Shown here: in pieces, positions 23,473-36,244 of the stretch
Layout of the letters: the number at the start of each line of letters is the position of its first letter
Position numbering within the stretch: position 1 is the stretch's first letter
Assembly: GCA_017165825.1 (NCBI GenBank)
Contig: CM029367.1
Coordinates: forward strand, 9,097,723-9,161,722
DNA from: Hepsetus odoe
Lineage: Eukaryota; Chordata; Actinopteri; Characiformes; Hepsetidae
Length of the DNA: 64,000 bases
Direction: 5' to 3'
Program-made: the position numbers and the translations under genes
The notes under the pieces: generated by a model
Database searches by the model: none
What the model was told of the DNA's origin: nothing
Seen by the model: the letters and a program-made list of their open reading frames with translations, nothing else

Positions 23473-24009
23473 CTGTTAAAGGAGGAAAATCAGCTTTCTC
23501 TAACTGGTACTAAAAAGTACAAGTTTGTGCGACCAGGTTCATCAGATATTTACACAATATAGGTGACATCTTCTCATTGGTCTTGGGCAAGTCTGTAGTT
23601 CTGAATTCATGTTACATTTTATCCTCACTCAGCTGCTGCGCATCCAGATTTCAACGTGTTTTCTGTTATACATTGCAGTAATCCTATGTGACACCTTCTA
23701 TGTGATAGTTAAGAAACATTTTATATGCATCCTTTTTGCTGCTCTTCCATCTCACAAACAATACAGGTTTTACTCAAAGGGGGAGCATTTGTCCATTTTC
23801 ATAGTTAGTCCAGTAGACTTTGTTTCTGAACATTCTGGACAACTGAAACAGTGACAGGATTCTCACAAGCCAGAGTTCTCAGGCCAGAACAACATTTGTA
23901 TCCAGCTGTGTACAAAAGCACCTCCATTTAAATTTTTATATAACTACTATGCTTACTAGCAAAAATGTGTGAAGCAAAATATGCCATTGCTCAATGTTTC
24001 AGTGAATTT

Positions 24010-24720
24010 ATTGTGTATATAACAAAACATATTTTATATGTGAATGAACAAAAGAGAAATTGTCATGTCATGTCATTTTCTGCCGCTTGTCCCAAGTGGG
24101 GTCATGAGGGCGCTCACACAGGGCGAAGGACAGGGGACACACCCTGGACACGTCATCAGCCCATCGCAGGGAGGAGCGTGACGGGGACGGAACCTTGCTC
24201 AAAGGTACCTCAGGGTATACTATTGGGAAGGGGTTCGAACCCCCGATCCTCCGATCATGCGGCCAACGCCTCTCAATCAACATTGCTGCCTCAAAAGAGA
24301 AATTTAAATCAAATAATATTTGGTGTGACCACCCTTTGCCTTCAAAACAGCATCAATTCTTCTAGGTACACTTGCAATATTGTGCCTTTGAAGGTAAACT
24401 CGGCTGGTAGGTTGTTCCAAACACACTGTGTTTCAACCTGCGTGACATTGATGATCATCAGCACCTGTTTGCAAATTTGTTGATCATACACCACTATAAT
24501 CCTACAAAATTGACTTTGTGCAAGTGTACCTAGAAGAATTGATGCTGGTTTGAAGGCAAAAGGTAGTAACACCAAACATTGATTACATTTTGATTTATCT
24601 TTTGTTCGCTCACTTTGCATTTTGTAAATTGATAAAAATAAATAATCACTTCCATTTCTGAAAGCATTCTTTGTTTACAGCATTTTTTCTCACCTGCCTA
24701 AAACATTTCTCTGCACAGTA
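24010..24720. mobile_element. Tc1-like foldback copy, disrupted by a SINE
   Basis: Both halves carry the same terminal block in opposite orientation. CTTTGCCTTCAAAACAGCAT at about 24340 is repeated inverted at about 24530, and the right end reads GCCTAAAACATTTCTCTGCA. The left arm is split by a SINE at 24062-24292. No transposase is intact. Confidence 0.7.
24062..24292 (-). mobile_element. tRNA-derived SINE with 12-bp target-site duplication
   Basis: Perfect duplication AAAAGAGAAATT at 24050-24061 and 24293-24304 brackets the element. On the minus strand it has box B GGGTTCGAACCCC, CCCTGAGGTACC, TTGAGCAAGG and a tail GGGACAAGCGGCAGAAAATG. It is the same subfamily as the copy at 37856. Confidence 0.85.
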
Positions 24721-24723
24721 TAG

Positions 24724-24823
<100 letters not shown>

Positions 24824-24977
24824 TTATGCTATAACTTTTTCATGGGTCATATTTTTATAATTACATGCTGAAAGTTTGGCTGATTTTTTTAACAATTATC
24901 TGCAGGTACAAAACATACTTTTTTCAAAGGAACACCAAATCGATGGCATACTATTAATATTATATATATATACACAC

Positions 24978-25530
24978 AGTACAGTGCAAAAGTTTTAGGC
25001 AGGTGTGAAAAATGCTGTAAACAAAGAATGCTTTCAGAAATATAAATAATGATTGTTTATTTTTATCAATTTACAAAATGCAAAGTGAACGAACAAAAGA
25101 AAAATCTAAATCAAATCAGCATTTGGTGTTTCTACCTTTTGCCTTCAAATCAGCATCAGTTCTTCTGGCCCCCACAGGGTCCTGATCTCAACATCATCCA
25201 GTGTGTCTGGATTACATGAAGAGACAGAAGGATGTGAGGAAGCCTACATCCACAGAAGATCTGTGGTTAGTTCTCCAAGATGTTTGGAACAACCTACCAG
25301 CCGAGTTCCTTCAAAAACTGTGTGCAAGTGTACCTAGAAGAACTGATGCTGTTTTGAAGGCAAAGGGTGGTCACACCAAATATTGATTTGATTTAGATTT
25401 CTCTTTTGTTCATTCACTGCATTTTGTTGATTGATGAAAATAAATGATTAACACTTCCATTTTTGAAAGTATTCTTTGTTTACAGCATTTTTTCCACACC
25501 TGCCTAAAACATTTGCACAGTAATGTATTT
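24978..25530 (+). mobile_element. Internally deleted Tc1-like transposon with long inverted ends
   Basis: The left terminus CAGTGCAAAAGTTTTAGGCA and right terminus GCCTAAAACATTTGCACAGT are reverse complements, and the arms match over about 180 bases. The middle jumps into the last part of the transposase (WNNLPAEFLQKLCASVPRRT, then DAVLKAKGG). The catalytic core is absent. It lies in elovl5 intron 5. Confidence 0.8.
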
Positions 25531-26924
25531 TTTTTTCCATGTAATGTAAATATGTACATTAAAAATAGTGGATAGTTGCACTGATCCAGACTTCCATTCA
25601 GTCAATTAAAAATTGGTGTTCTTAGTATGCGTGAATGGAAGGCTTACCAGCTGTCCTTGAGTTATATACTTCTTCCACCAAAGGTATGGTCTCATGGCAG
25701 GTATGGCCGATAACCCATAATAGGAATACATCAGCACATGAATGAAGCTGTTGAAAGTGGCACCAAAGTATGCTGACAAAAAAAAAGCACAATATAGTTA
25801 ATCTCCTTATGCCAAATTAGTGTTCTGTTATTTCTCCACAACATGCAACCATTTAAATCAATAAATTAACCAATTTAAGAGAATGAAAATATAATATTTT
25901 GTAGTCTATTTAACTTTTCCAATATTAACTGGGGCCTGGATCACATTTCATGGTGCACCCTGAGAACCATTCTCCACGTCTGGTACTTTTATTGTGCTTC
26001 AGAACGGTAATGTTTGCTTCAGGCCGATAATTGCAACTGGAGAGCACAGTGCCCTACTGATAAGACAGTGTGCCCAGCAACTTGTGTGGTGCAGTCTTAG
26101 CTAACCAAATGAAATAAAAAGATTGCCACCACCAGACTGATAATCATTTTTGTCCCATCATCCATTAGTTTTCCCTAAATAAAGAAAATCCTGTCACCTG
26201 CAGTATCAAAAATAATGCTAGAAGAATTATGTAATGCTGCACTTGTTTCAGAATCATCTGGAAGAGGTGCATTTTTATCTTATTTGCTTTTGTTTTTTTC
26301 CGAATTATTTAGCACATAAACTGCGGCCTCAGCTCTTTCAGTACCACTTAAAACAGCAAGGTAAGGGCACTTTCTGTGTGAGGAACTCACAGTGGCCACA
26401 TGGCACCCAGTTCATGACAAACCACCAGATGTTGAGCATGGTGGCATGATGATAGACGTGCAGGAACGTGATCTGGTGGTTGTTCTTCCTCAGGATGAAG
26501 AAGAATGTGTCCATGAATTCGATGAGCTTGGAGAAGTAATACCACCACAGGACATGAATGATCTGCCGGGATGATGGTGATAAATGTTATTTGACAAATA
26601 TAACTGTAGGTAATGAGTAACCAAAACATCACATCATGCGATGCATGACAGGCCAAGGTCACTGAACGGTTCTTAACTATGACCTACATTGCCCCTCAAG
26701 TTTGGTGACACTTAGTTTTCCAAAATGTTTTGGTACAAATAAGAGGATTTTCTTTGTCAGTTTGGCACAACACAACATATTACATGATGAATTTTATTCT
26801 GAGACACTATTATAGATGTTTGTTGCTTCAAAATGCATGTTTTCGTTGTCTGTGACAGTGCTTCTTTAAACTCCATAATCTATGCTCTTCAATGTAGTTT
26901 CTATCATAAGTTCTACATTTACAT

Positions 26925-27115
26925 TTAGCAGATGCTCTTATCCAGAGTGACTTACATTTCCTAAGTACAGGGACAGTCTCCCTGTAGCAACTTGGGGTTA
27001 AGGGTTTTGCTCAGGAACCAAATGATGGTGCTGGAGGTGGGAACTGAACCCACACCTTGGTCCACAGGTGAGTAGATACCACAAGATACCACTAGACCAT
27101 CACCAACCCAGTACA
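26925..27115 (+). mobile_element. SINE-like fish repeat (ACATTTAGCAGATGCTC type)
   Basis: Starts TACATTTACATTTAGCAGAT, has CTTATCCAGAGTGACTTACA and GGGTTAAGGGTTTTGCTCAG, and ends with tRNA-like GGGAACTGAACCC. A second copy lies inverted at about 52540-52745. Confidence 0.7.
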
Positions 27116-28484
27116 GGTCTCATACTTTTAGCCACTTAAACAACCTCAAAAATCTATGCGATATGTGTTTTTAACAATAGCTGTTAAGTCAATGTTTAGG
27201 CAAAATCTGCTCAAGTCTCAAAGAATTACTAAATACATTTCAAGCAATATTAGTTATTATTATTAGTTGTTCTTAAAACATGCCCCTTTATTCCACTGAA
27301 GGCAGAAACCTAATGTAGAATAGTTTAGGTATAACGCCAGAAGCTCCTCAGACCTGTCTCTATAAATGATATTAGTGATGGAGTAATTATCATGTATTTT
27401 ACAAAACAATATAAGATACTGTGTGCTGTTTTGGAGATACAAGAAGGCCCTACATAATATTAGGGAGCTGTTTTTAATTTAGTGGCTGAAAAATAATGAA
27501 AAAAGTATATAAATGTCTGTATCCATCTTTTTTTTCTACTGTAAGAGAGAACAATGGAAAAGTTATCATCTATAAACTGCTATCTAACTGCCAATTATTT
27601 TTTATCAAGGCCACATTTGACCACATTGTTTTAAAATTGACAGATTGATAGATTATAACAACTCAGGCAGATGATAAAAATAAACAAATAAAATCACTGT
27701 GTCACGATTAGAGGGACAAATGCACAGTCACCTTCAGTCCCTGGCTCACTTTCCTGCCTCTTAAAATGCACAGACACTGAAGGCTGTTGGGGCTGCATTA
27801 ATGGATCTTATCTCAACATTACTGCAGTGCTGAAGGGGGCATTTAATCACTGGGCCTGCTGTTACCGAAGCACACTGAACCAGTGTGTATACTGCCAGGT
27901 TGGCTTGTTTGACGAGGTGTTCAGGTTAAGGTTCAGAACATACTAACTGTACGTTTTTAAGACTAGGCAATAAGCGATGCAATGAACTTGGCATCCACTA
28001 ATGCAATCTGAACGGCAAATTCCGGATATGAGTAATGCTGAGGTTTAATGTGCAAAAGCATTTCAAGCCGACATCACACAAGACAGGAATGAATAGTTAC
28101 TCACTGAAAAGCATGTTTGCGCTTGCATGTTACCTTGTCATCCGCTGCTCCTGCGCTGCGAGTATCCTGGCAGAAGAAATTATATCCACCTTGCCACACA
28201 GCAGTCACAAGCTGCAGAGACACAGGGGATTTTACAGCATTGACACAAAAAAGGCTTACAATAATCATTGCATCTAAAGGCTTAAAAAAGGATCCAATGA
28301 GATACCCATCTATGAATTTCATAAAATATGTTTCATAAAGCTTCACTCCATAAAAAGCTTAACATGCTTGGTTACATGGGGGTGCAGTCTAGCATGAGTG
28401 CAGTGAAAATGCTGACATGGAAACACATAAATTCAGTAACTAAAAACCTTAGTCTATACTTCTTGTGTTGGACAGTTTTTCAGT

Positions 28485-28765
28485 TTTGAAATGAAGGGTA
28501 TAAATAGAGTTTGGCCTTCTTTGCTGCAATAACAGCCTCACCTCTTTTGGGAAGATTATACTCAGTGCTTGAACATCAAATGGAACTTAGCTTCACATGC
28601 AGCTGCTTTAAAGTGTCCAACTGTTCCGGCAATGTTTTTTCCTACAAAGATTATACAAGCTGGGTGTCTGCAACTGAACACCTGTGTCAGCAACGGGTGC
28701 AGGAAGTAGCTGAACTGACAATTCAGAAAGGGTGTCTCCATACTTTTGGACATATTGTGTGAATT
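28485..28765 (+). mobile_element. Non-autonomous DNA transposon remnant
   Basis: Contains TTTGCTGCAATAACAGCCTC and ends CCATACTTTTGGACATATTG, wording shared with a very common fish DNA-transposon family. The internal region is shortened. It lies in elovl5 intron 2. Family assignment is left open. Confidence 0.5.
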
Positions 28766-28769
28766 TAAC

Positions 28770-30160
28770 TAGATGTAGGAAGAAAAACAGAAAAAAAGAA
28801 CAGCTAAGTAAAAAAAAAAAGTAGTATCTGGCTGAGTAAAAAGGATAGTAACGTGACCCTTCAACTATTTATACATACAAACAATGACTCTGCCTCATTT
28901 AACATGAATATAATGCAACATAAAGCTATGATCAAGCTCCTTTAATTAAACTAATCATATATTTCTAAAAACTGGGAATAAGATAGTTATATGAAACTCC
29001 TCTTCTTTTCCTCTGGCCTGTGTATTCCAAAGACACAGTGATTTAAAGCCCTTTAGAAGGACATTCAGGGAACATAAAATGCAATTACAGTGTCCCCATA
29101 AAATTTCATTACGCTAGCTTGTGGATGGACAAAGGGTTAGCTTGACATTAAGGTGAACTCCTCCCTGCTTGGAGATCTACCAATTACACACTAAATCCTT
29201 ATCTAACTACTGTTCCTCATAATTTACACATTTACTTGTAACAGTCTGAGACTGGTCTTACCTTTAAGTGAAAACCACAAGTCTAGAATTCAGCAGCAGT
29301 ATCAGGACTTTAGTTTTGAAAGCTAAATTGATCAACCAACCCAGAGGTTATCTGGTCTGATGTTTATGACGGTCAATCAAATAACAATATGGATAAGACA
29401 AGGTCTTTATGTGCTACAATACAAAGCAACTTTTTGGAGAGGAGCAAGTATCTGCATTTATTCCAAAGACAACAATGCAAAATTGTTTGAGTTCGGGAGA
29501 ACCAAAGCAGATGTGTTTGCTGAGACAATGAGCTTGTGAAAGGCCAGCTGTGCTCTGGACTCAGCCTGCTCCAATGGGCCATTCAGCACTGAGAACACAT
29601 GAATATGAATATGATCCAAATACGTACTTTTTGACTAATCACTTCAGTGCAACAACACAAGTGCCAATAGTGTAATTTTCATACTTTTAAAGAATGCATG
29701 CACACAATTTAAAATATTCTAATAATTTTAGCAGATAAAATAATGATAAATAAAAAAAAATCACACTTGTAAATATTAATATTTATCGCACTATTAGCTA
29801 TTAGCTAAGTAATAACAATTACACACTTCTGTGCCAATTCGGGCTGTCTGACTCAATTAAAAATGAACTGAATAAAACTTTAATATTCATAGTGAATTCG
29901 CTGGAACAGGTCCGTATACAGCCATGCTTAACATATGTACATTCTCCAGAAGGACCCCTCTATTACACCGTTTCCACTGCACTGCCAGGGTGCCGTTCTG
30001 AGCTGGTTACAAAATCTGATCCTCATCTCGCAAACACAAATTGAAAAGTTCATTTAACACAGTCATTGCACGTTTACGATTAATGCCCCGACACATCAAC
30101 GTATCCAATGCCAGGAATCTAATGTTATTTTCACAAAAATATTATAAAGCAATATAATTA
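28770..30160. other. elovl5 intron 2, no feature seen
   Basis: AT-rich intronic DNA up to the LINE insertion, with no exon, RNA or clear repeat. Confidence 0.5.
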
Positions 30161-30177
30161 TTAGATGACCAATATAT

Positions 30178-30687
30178 CTTCTTCTTTTCTTCTTTTTCTT
30201 TCGGCTGCTCCCGTTTAGGGGTCGCCACAGCGGATCAACTGTCTCCATTTCTTCCTGTCTTTTGCATCTTCCTGCTTCAACCCGACCACCTGCATGTCCT
30301 CTCTCACCACATCCATAAACCTCCTCTTTGGTCTTCCTCTTCTCCTCTTTCCTGGCAGCTCCATCCTCAACATCCTCCTTCCAATATAATCATCGTCTCT
30401 CCTCTGCACATGTCCAAACCAACGCAACCTTGCTTCTCTAACTTTGTCTCCAAGACGTCTAACCTGAGCTGTCCCTCTAATATACTCATTTCTAATCCTG
30501 TCCAACCTCGTCACACCCAACGAAAATCTCAGCATCTTTAACTCTGACACCTCCAGCTCCGCCTCCTGCCTTTTCGTCAGTGCCACCGTCTCCAACCCAT
30601 ACAACATAGCTGGTCTCACAACTGTCCTGTAAACCTTCCCTTTTACTCTAGCTGGTACGCGTCTGTCACAAATCACTCCAGCCACTC
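30178..30687 (-). mobile_element. 5'-truncated RTE-type LINE with 16-bp target-site duplication
   Basis: TAGATGACCAATATAT is perfectly repeated at 30162-30177 and 30688-30703 around the insert. The minus strand carries an uninterrupted reading frame (30685 to 30215) for the C-terminal end of an RTE reverse transcriptase. It includes GVICDRRVPARVKGKVYRTV, RWFGHVQRRDDDY and PGKRRRGRPKRRFMDVVRED, and ends RCGDP before a short GAAGAA-type 3' end. It lacks the endonuclease and catalytic RT core, so it cannot move by itself. The intact frame suggests a recent insertion into elovl5 intron 2. Confidence 0.9.
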
Positions 30688-31649
30688 TAGATGACCAATA
30701 TATAACAGTTTTTAAATAATTATTTTGCTTTTTTTTTTTTATTATTTAATGTAATGTCATATTGGAATGTAGTAGTTTTAGGCAACTCCCACTTATTGCC
30801 AAGATAAGTAGCTTTTCAAATTCTTTTGGTTGCTTGAGCCAGAAATATACTCAGTGCAAGAACACAACTGCAGATGACACCCAGCCATTTTTATGTTACT
30901 GTTTCAGTTAAACCCCTTTAGGGGTGGCAAAGAACAAATCAGAGCATCTGTAAAAAGGGCCTGCTGTTATACAGAAAGGAAAATGCAGGAGGATGGGCTT
31001 CTTCTGTTGGAAAGAAGACGTATCATATAAATGTTTATATAAGTAAACCAGGTCTGTGAGAAGCTAAGTGTTGATTATGTGTAAGCTTGCTGGTTGCACA
31101 AGACATAATGGCAGACTTGGCTGAGACTGTAGCGCAATACTCGGGACATAGATTGAGCCTGCACGGTTTTACAAATTGCTTCATGACACCAATGCTCAAC
31201 ATCATATTTGCGTAGTGCAGCATTTGTATTCCCAAATACAAACGCTGGCCTAGCCTGGTGTAGCTGCATCAGCTTTCCAGCACTTGTTTATAACTATAGA
31301 AAGAAACTAGAAAAGGAAACCAAAATGCCTTGGCTGATCAGCTACAATTGTTGTAAAAAAGGGTGTATTTACTTTTTTATAAATATTTTTATCAAACTAT
31401 CTCTTTAAAACAAAGCTGACCAAACCTTGCCTTTGGGAGGAGCCAGTAGTTTACTCACCTCATAGAACATGTAGAGGGACAGTAGAGTGAGGGCCAGGTT
31501 ATACACAACTAAGATCCTTCTGCAGGTGAACGGCTGCCTGTTCTTCATGTACTTTGGCCCCATCCATACGACAAGAAGATACATGATGGTGGCAATGAAT
31601 GTGGGGACATAGTTGTCCAACAGGAACCACCCTCTCACACGAGGATCTG

Positions 31650-33510
31650 AAAAATCCAGAGCAAAAACATCTTTTTTTCCATTTTCAGCAGTGCCATTTC
31701 AACTGAACACACTGCTTGGAAAAACAAGGCCAGGCACATCATGGTGAGTCAAGTATTGCAGTGAGATATTGTGGAGAGGGTATTAAATGGCATTGGTAGT
31801 GGAAAATGCGTCATTCTGTGCAATACTATTGTGAAACACACCCTAACTTAGAGTGTTGTATTTCAGAGTATTTCTTCTTGCCTAAATTTAAAAGCCAATT
31901 AAAGACTTAAAAAAGTCAAAAAGAGAAACTATTCATCTTAAACCCAATGCAACCCAAAATCTTTTTATCAGCTATCCAAGCATCAGTTTAAGCCATTATG
32001 ACCCTAAGCTAAAATCTGAGAAAAACTCATATTCTAAATGCTGTTTGAGGATTTACAGACAACTAGGGGCATAAAATTTTATTATAGCTCATTTCTCACG
32101 AATCTTGTTTGGCTAAAAGTTCTGTGATAAGGATTAACAAGTAACCTGTTAACTTGTAACAGGTAACATGGCTTTAGTACTTCATGGAAAAAAAAAATAC
32201 ATAAAATATCTAGGTGTTCTTTTTCATTTGCTTTCACAGATCATAGTGTATTAGCCACAATCAGAGGATAGCTCTTAATAAAATATTTCACTGTCAAATC
32301 AAAATCCAGCATTTCCAAAATGCCATTTTATAAGGGAAGGCAAAAACAAACACATGCTGAAACAGAAGCTATAACAAAAATACAGTTTTTTCCAACCATT
32401 GGTCCTTTCATCATGAAATGTTCACACAATGTTTGTGCATTATGCATCAGAAAATACACAAGGTTTGTTGTGACTGAGTAACATTTATGTAAGTTGATGT
32501 ATTTAATCACGTATGATACTAGCACCAAGACTGACATTTTATGGGTGAATTGAACCTTGAATTGACTCCAGCGGTTGTTGTGCAGAGAAAAGTAGAAGTT
32601 CAACCATAAAACACTATGAGGTTTCTGCTATGCTGTAACCTTGGAACACAACAAAGTGAAACTGACAAACACAAAGTGAAAACTCAGGACAAAAAAAAAG
32701 TCCAACAAAATAATTACTTTTTTAGAAATTTTTTTGGTTCAGATTTTCTGCCCAATTTAACTGCGTCCAGTTCGAAACCCTAACTACCGAATCACATGTT
32801 TGCATAGGTTAGCACACGCTTCCTCTGCATCTTTTTCAACCGCGGCTAACACAATGTCACTGAGCAGTTCAACACGCTTGGAGGAGAAGGCTAATAAGAT
32901 AATTCAGCGAACAGGTACTCGCCTTAACTATCATGGTGCTGAGTGAGGGGGAGAGGGAGGGCAATCCTACCAAACACAAACAATTGTGCTCTCTTAGACT
33001 GCTGCTCAAAAAGGAATATGGCTTCAGCAGGGACTTGGACTCCTGGGGGCTCCTAATGAAAGCACCAACTCATAGTTTCTTAGGAGCAGTTCAACATAAC
33101 TAGTATGCCTGCAATAGCTCTCTAGTCATTCAGTTATTCTGACAGAATGGTTTGTAATAAAGAGTTTGATAACTTTCCTTGTAATCCTTATATCCAGCAA
33201 GAAAGTCCACTGCCATTTTGAGTCCCTTAGCACTTATCAAACAGTCTGCAAATGCTCCATCCCCATAGTTTTGGTGTGAATATTTAAATAAATGACCAAA
33301 AAACTTTCATAACATATTATATCTAACGTGAATATAAGCATATTAATCACACAATGATCATAGAAATCTTCAGTGTCAACATAGGGCTTTCAATTTATGG
33401 ATCAGGATAAAGTGTGGTTCAACAAATTGAGTTTGGACTGGGAGGATTTAACAGAAAGATAAGGTCTGCTCAATCTCAGTGAGGGCTCTGCATATTAATT
33501 AAAGGAAACT
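31650..33510. other. elovl5 intron 1, no gene seen
   Basis: AT-rich intron between the first two coding exons. No nested gene or clear repeat was recognised. Confidence 0.5.
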
Positions 33511-33579
33511 TACCTCTGGGTCCCATCCATGAGTCAATATATGTGTTCAGTCTGTGATTAAAGGCCTCCATCTCTAGCC

Positions 33580-35760
33580 TGTGGAAAGAAATAGCGGGAA
33601 TAGCTCACCTCTAAGTCAGCTTGAACAAGTAATACAAAAACATAAGGAGGCTATAGAGGTCAACAGAAGAAACAGAAGCCTTACTGGGCACCAAAATCAA
33701 CTCTGATACAGAACAGGCTGAATTTAGACTGCTGTGAGGAACAAACACAAAAGGTGTGCAGGCAATAACTAACTACAGAAGGACAGTTCAAATCTCCAAA
33801 CTCACAACACATTTAAATTCATAGTTTTATTTTTACGAATCAGTGAGCAGAACATAAGCCCATTCCCTTGTAAAAAGCTCCTGAAATCCATTCAGTCCAA
33901 AAACAGCTGTCTAGCTCCATATGACTGAGGCCTAAACTGTGTAATGTGACTTACCAGCTGCACACTATTACAGCACAGCATTAAATAGCTTAGCTCACAA
34001 AAAACAGCAACCCCAATTTTAACTAGGAAGGTCAGTACAGTTGGGAATCAGCCTTGATACAGAAAGAAAAGTGCCACTGGAGAAAAACAGAATGGATGTG
34101 ATCCCACCCTGTAATAAACCTAGCTTTAAACTGCACATCATGTAATGTAGGGGTGTAACAATGTGTCGAAATATCATGATATCGCAATGAAAAAGAGTGA
34201 TAATGTGCATCGTGAAGAATAGGCATTCAATTAAATATGACATGCAAAGTAAGTTGGTTGTACATAGTGTTCAACCAGTGTCAATCATCAACTCAAACAT
34301 CCCCCTGCCTTCCAGCTATAGTTTCAGTGTTAAAGCTCTGAGTCATCTTTGTTCTTCCGAATATCCTAACACTGAGAATGCTGAATTGTGAACACAGTAT
34401 TGTAAGCTGAATCACAGACTGAGTGTACCGTTACACTTCAGAGCCCCTTACACACATGCAACTACATCCTGAACTTCTTGTTACCTGTATGTGTGAACAC
34501 ACATGTAAGAATCAGCTGGACCGGACATTAGACTTTACCCTTCCAGCCCACCGCTATAAAGTCTGCGTAATGTCCGAACGAGGGAACGTGCAAACAGAGC
34601 AGGTCATTTTCCAGAGAATTATCCGAGTGAGTGAGAGTGTTGATGTTATCAAGTGATGGATGCAAAGCGGAGAATACAAGGGAGAGAGGAAGAAAGAGGA
34701 TGGGCATGTACATGAAGAGTTTAACTGGGGAGAAAATGACATTTAAAAGCTGGTCATTTCAAGGAATGTTTAGACATGTTTAAGGCCAGATTATAAATGG
34801 GTTATGTCATCATGCCACATCCTGCCTTCTGCACGCCCTCCCCAGGTGCCACCCCTCACCTAAACCCCACAGACTTTTCCCAGCACATGGCAGTGTGTCT
34901 GAAGTGGAGTAATAAGGGAACCCTGAGTCTCTGCAGTTCCCCAGTAAAAGAGTCTGCAGAACACGGGGAATGCTGCAAGAATCATAATGAATGGTTTGAA
35001 AACAACTTTTTTTTTTTTTTACATAAAACACGTAGATCGGCAGGAATGAATACAAATGACAAGATCTTGGTTTGTTTTCAGTCTTAACTGGTTGAAAAGA
35101 CACTTAAAAAGAAAACTTTCGGCTGCTGTTTTGGTTTGTTGTTGCTACATAAATCAAACATATGTTTCTTATAAATGTAGTGACCTTGAGCTCTGTGTCT
35201 TCTATAGACAGTGCTGTGTTTGAGCGGCATCATTAGAAGTGTGTGACCTGAACAGAAGTGTTGAGGAAGAAAGACTGCATCCACATCACACAAGGCAGAT
35301 GTTTCAGCATCTGTATTGGTCCTGGAAAAGAAAAAGGTGCTATCACGTCAGTAAAAAGGAGACTTTCTGATGAAGTTCAGGGACTTGTGTCCTTGTAGTC
35401 CTGCTGTCCACCTGCTCAGCCTGCCAAGCATGAGTTTAAGCCTCTCTGAGGTGCAGTTAGTCCTGCCTGTGGGGATTTAAGATGGTAAAACGAGGCTCTA
35501 GCCAGGAGCTTCACACAACCCCGCGGACTGGCAGGAGGCTCCTGATGAAGCTCTTTTTGATGGAAAAAGAGGCGACCGACTCTCTCAGAGCCTGTCAGGT
35601 TTGTCGGAGAGCAGTTTGGCTGTAAAGAGCGAGTACAGCCGGACTTTCCTCCCTCCGACTCTTCCCTGAAAGACTACAGCATCACTTTCAGCCCCTCAGA
35701 CACATTAAACAGGGCTCTAACTGTCCTCCATGAGCTGTTTAGCTCCTAAAGCGCACAGGG
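33580..35760. other. elovl5 5' intron
   Basis: Sequence between the ATG exon and the putative non-coding exon 1. Short open frames on both strands have no recognisable product. Nothing specific was found. Confidence 0.45.
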
Positions 35761-35766
35761 ACCTAC

Positions 35767-35840
35767 CTGAGCTCCCGCTCGCTCTTCAGCTGCCCGGCTC
35801 TAAGACGCACTCTGCACAGATGAGGAGACTAACGGGAGGC
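35767..35840 (-). other. Probable 5' non-coding exon 1 of elovl5
   Basis: The coding start exon of elovl5 has a splice acceptor only 8 bases before its ATG, so a separate 5' UTR exon must exist upstream. A good donor (CAG followed by GTAGGT on the minus strand) ends at 35767 inside a GC-richer stretch about 2.2 kb upstream. The upper limit is a guess. Confidence 0.4.
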
Positions 35841-36244
35841 TGTCTCCCAGTGTCCTGACAGGACAAAGTCCACTCCGTGTCCTCCTCAGCCCTTCACTGA
35901 CAAAAGGAGGGAAAGATTTTTATCATTCCATTCTGAGAATCCTCCCTCCGCCCGCGCTGCCCAAAGGAAAAGATATGTAAAGAGGAGAAAACGCCCCCGA
36001 CTCTGCTGAGGGGTGACTTTAACGGCGCTTATGTGGGTGTGCAGTTTGTACAGCGGTTTTTCCTCTGTGTGCGCGTGTGTGTGTGTGTGCGTGTGTGCAA
36101 TGAGTTAAGAGTCCTTGCTGAACATCCTCGCGCTGCTGGGCGGAGACCGAGTCCAGTCACCCGATCACCGAGGATTCCGAGCGGACCAATCAGAGAGCGC
36201 CGTCCGCACAGCGGCCACGAGCCGGACAGAGCGCTCTGCGCATG

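Noticed and set aside
22100..23480. elovl5 frame breaks as ordinary sequencing error
   Set aside because: Not fully excluded, but several separate indels cluster in these two exons only, while about 5 kb of neighbouring coding sequence shows none.
30215..30685. 156-codon minus-strand open frame as a host gene
   Set aside because: It is the C-terminal end of an RTE reverse transcriptase inside an insertion with a 16-bp target duplication.
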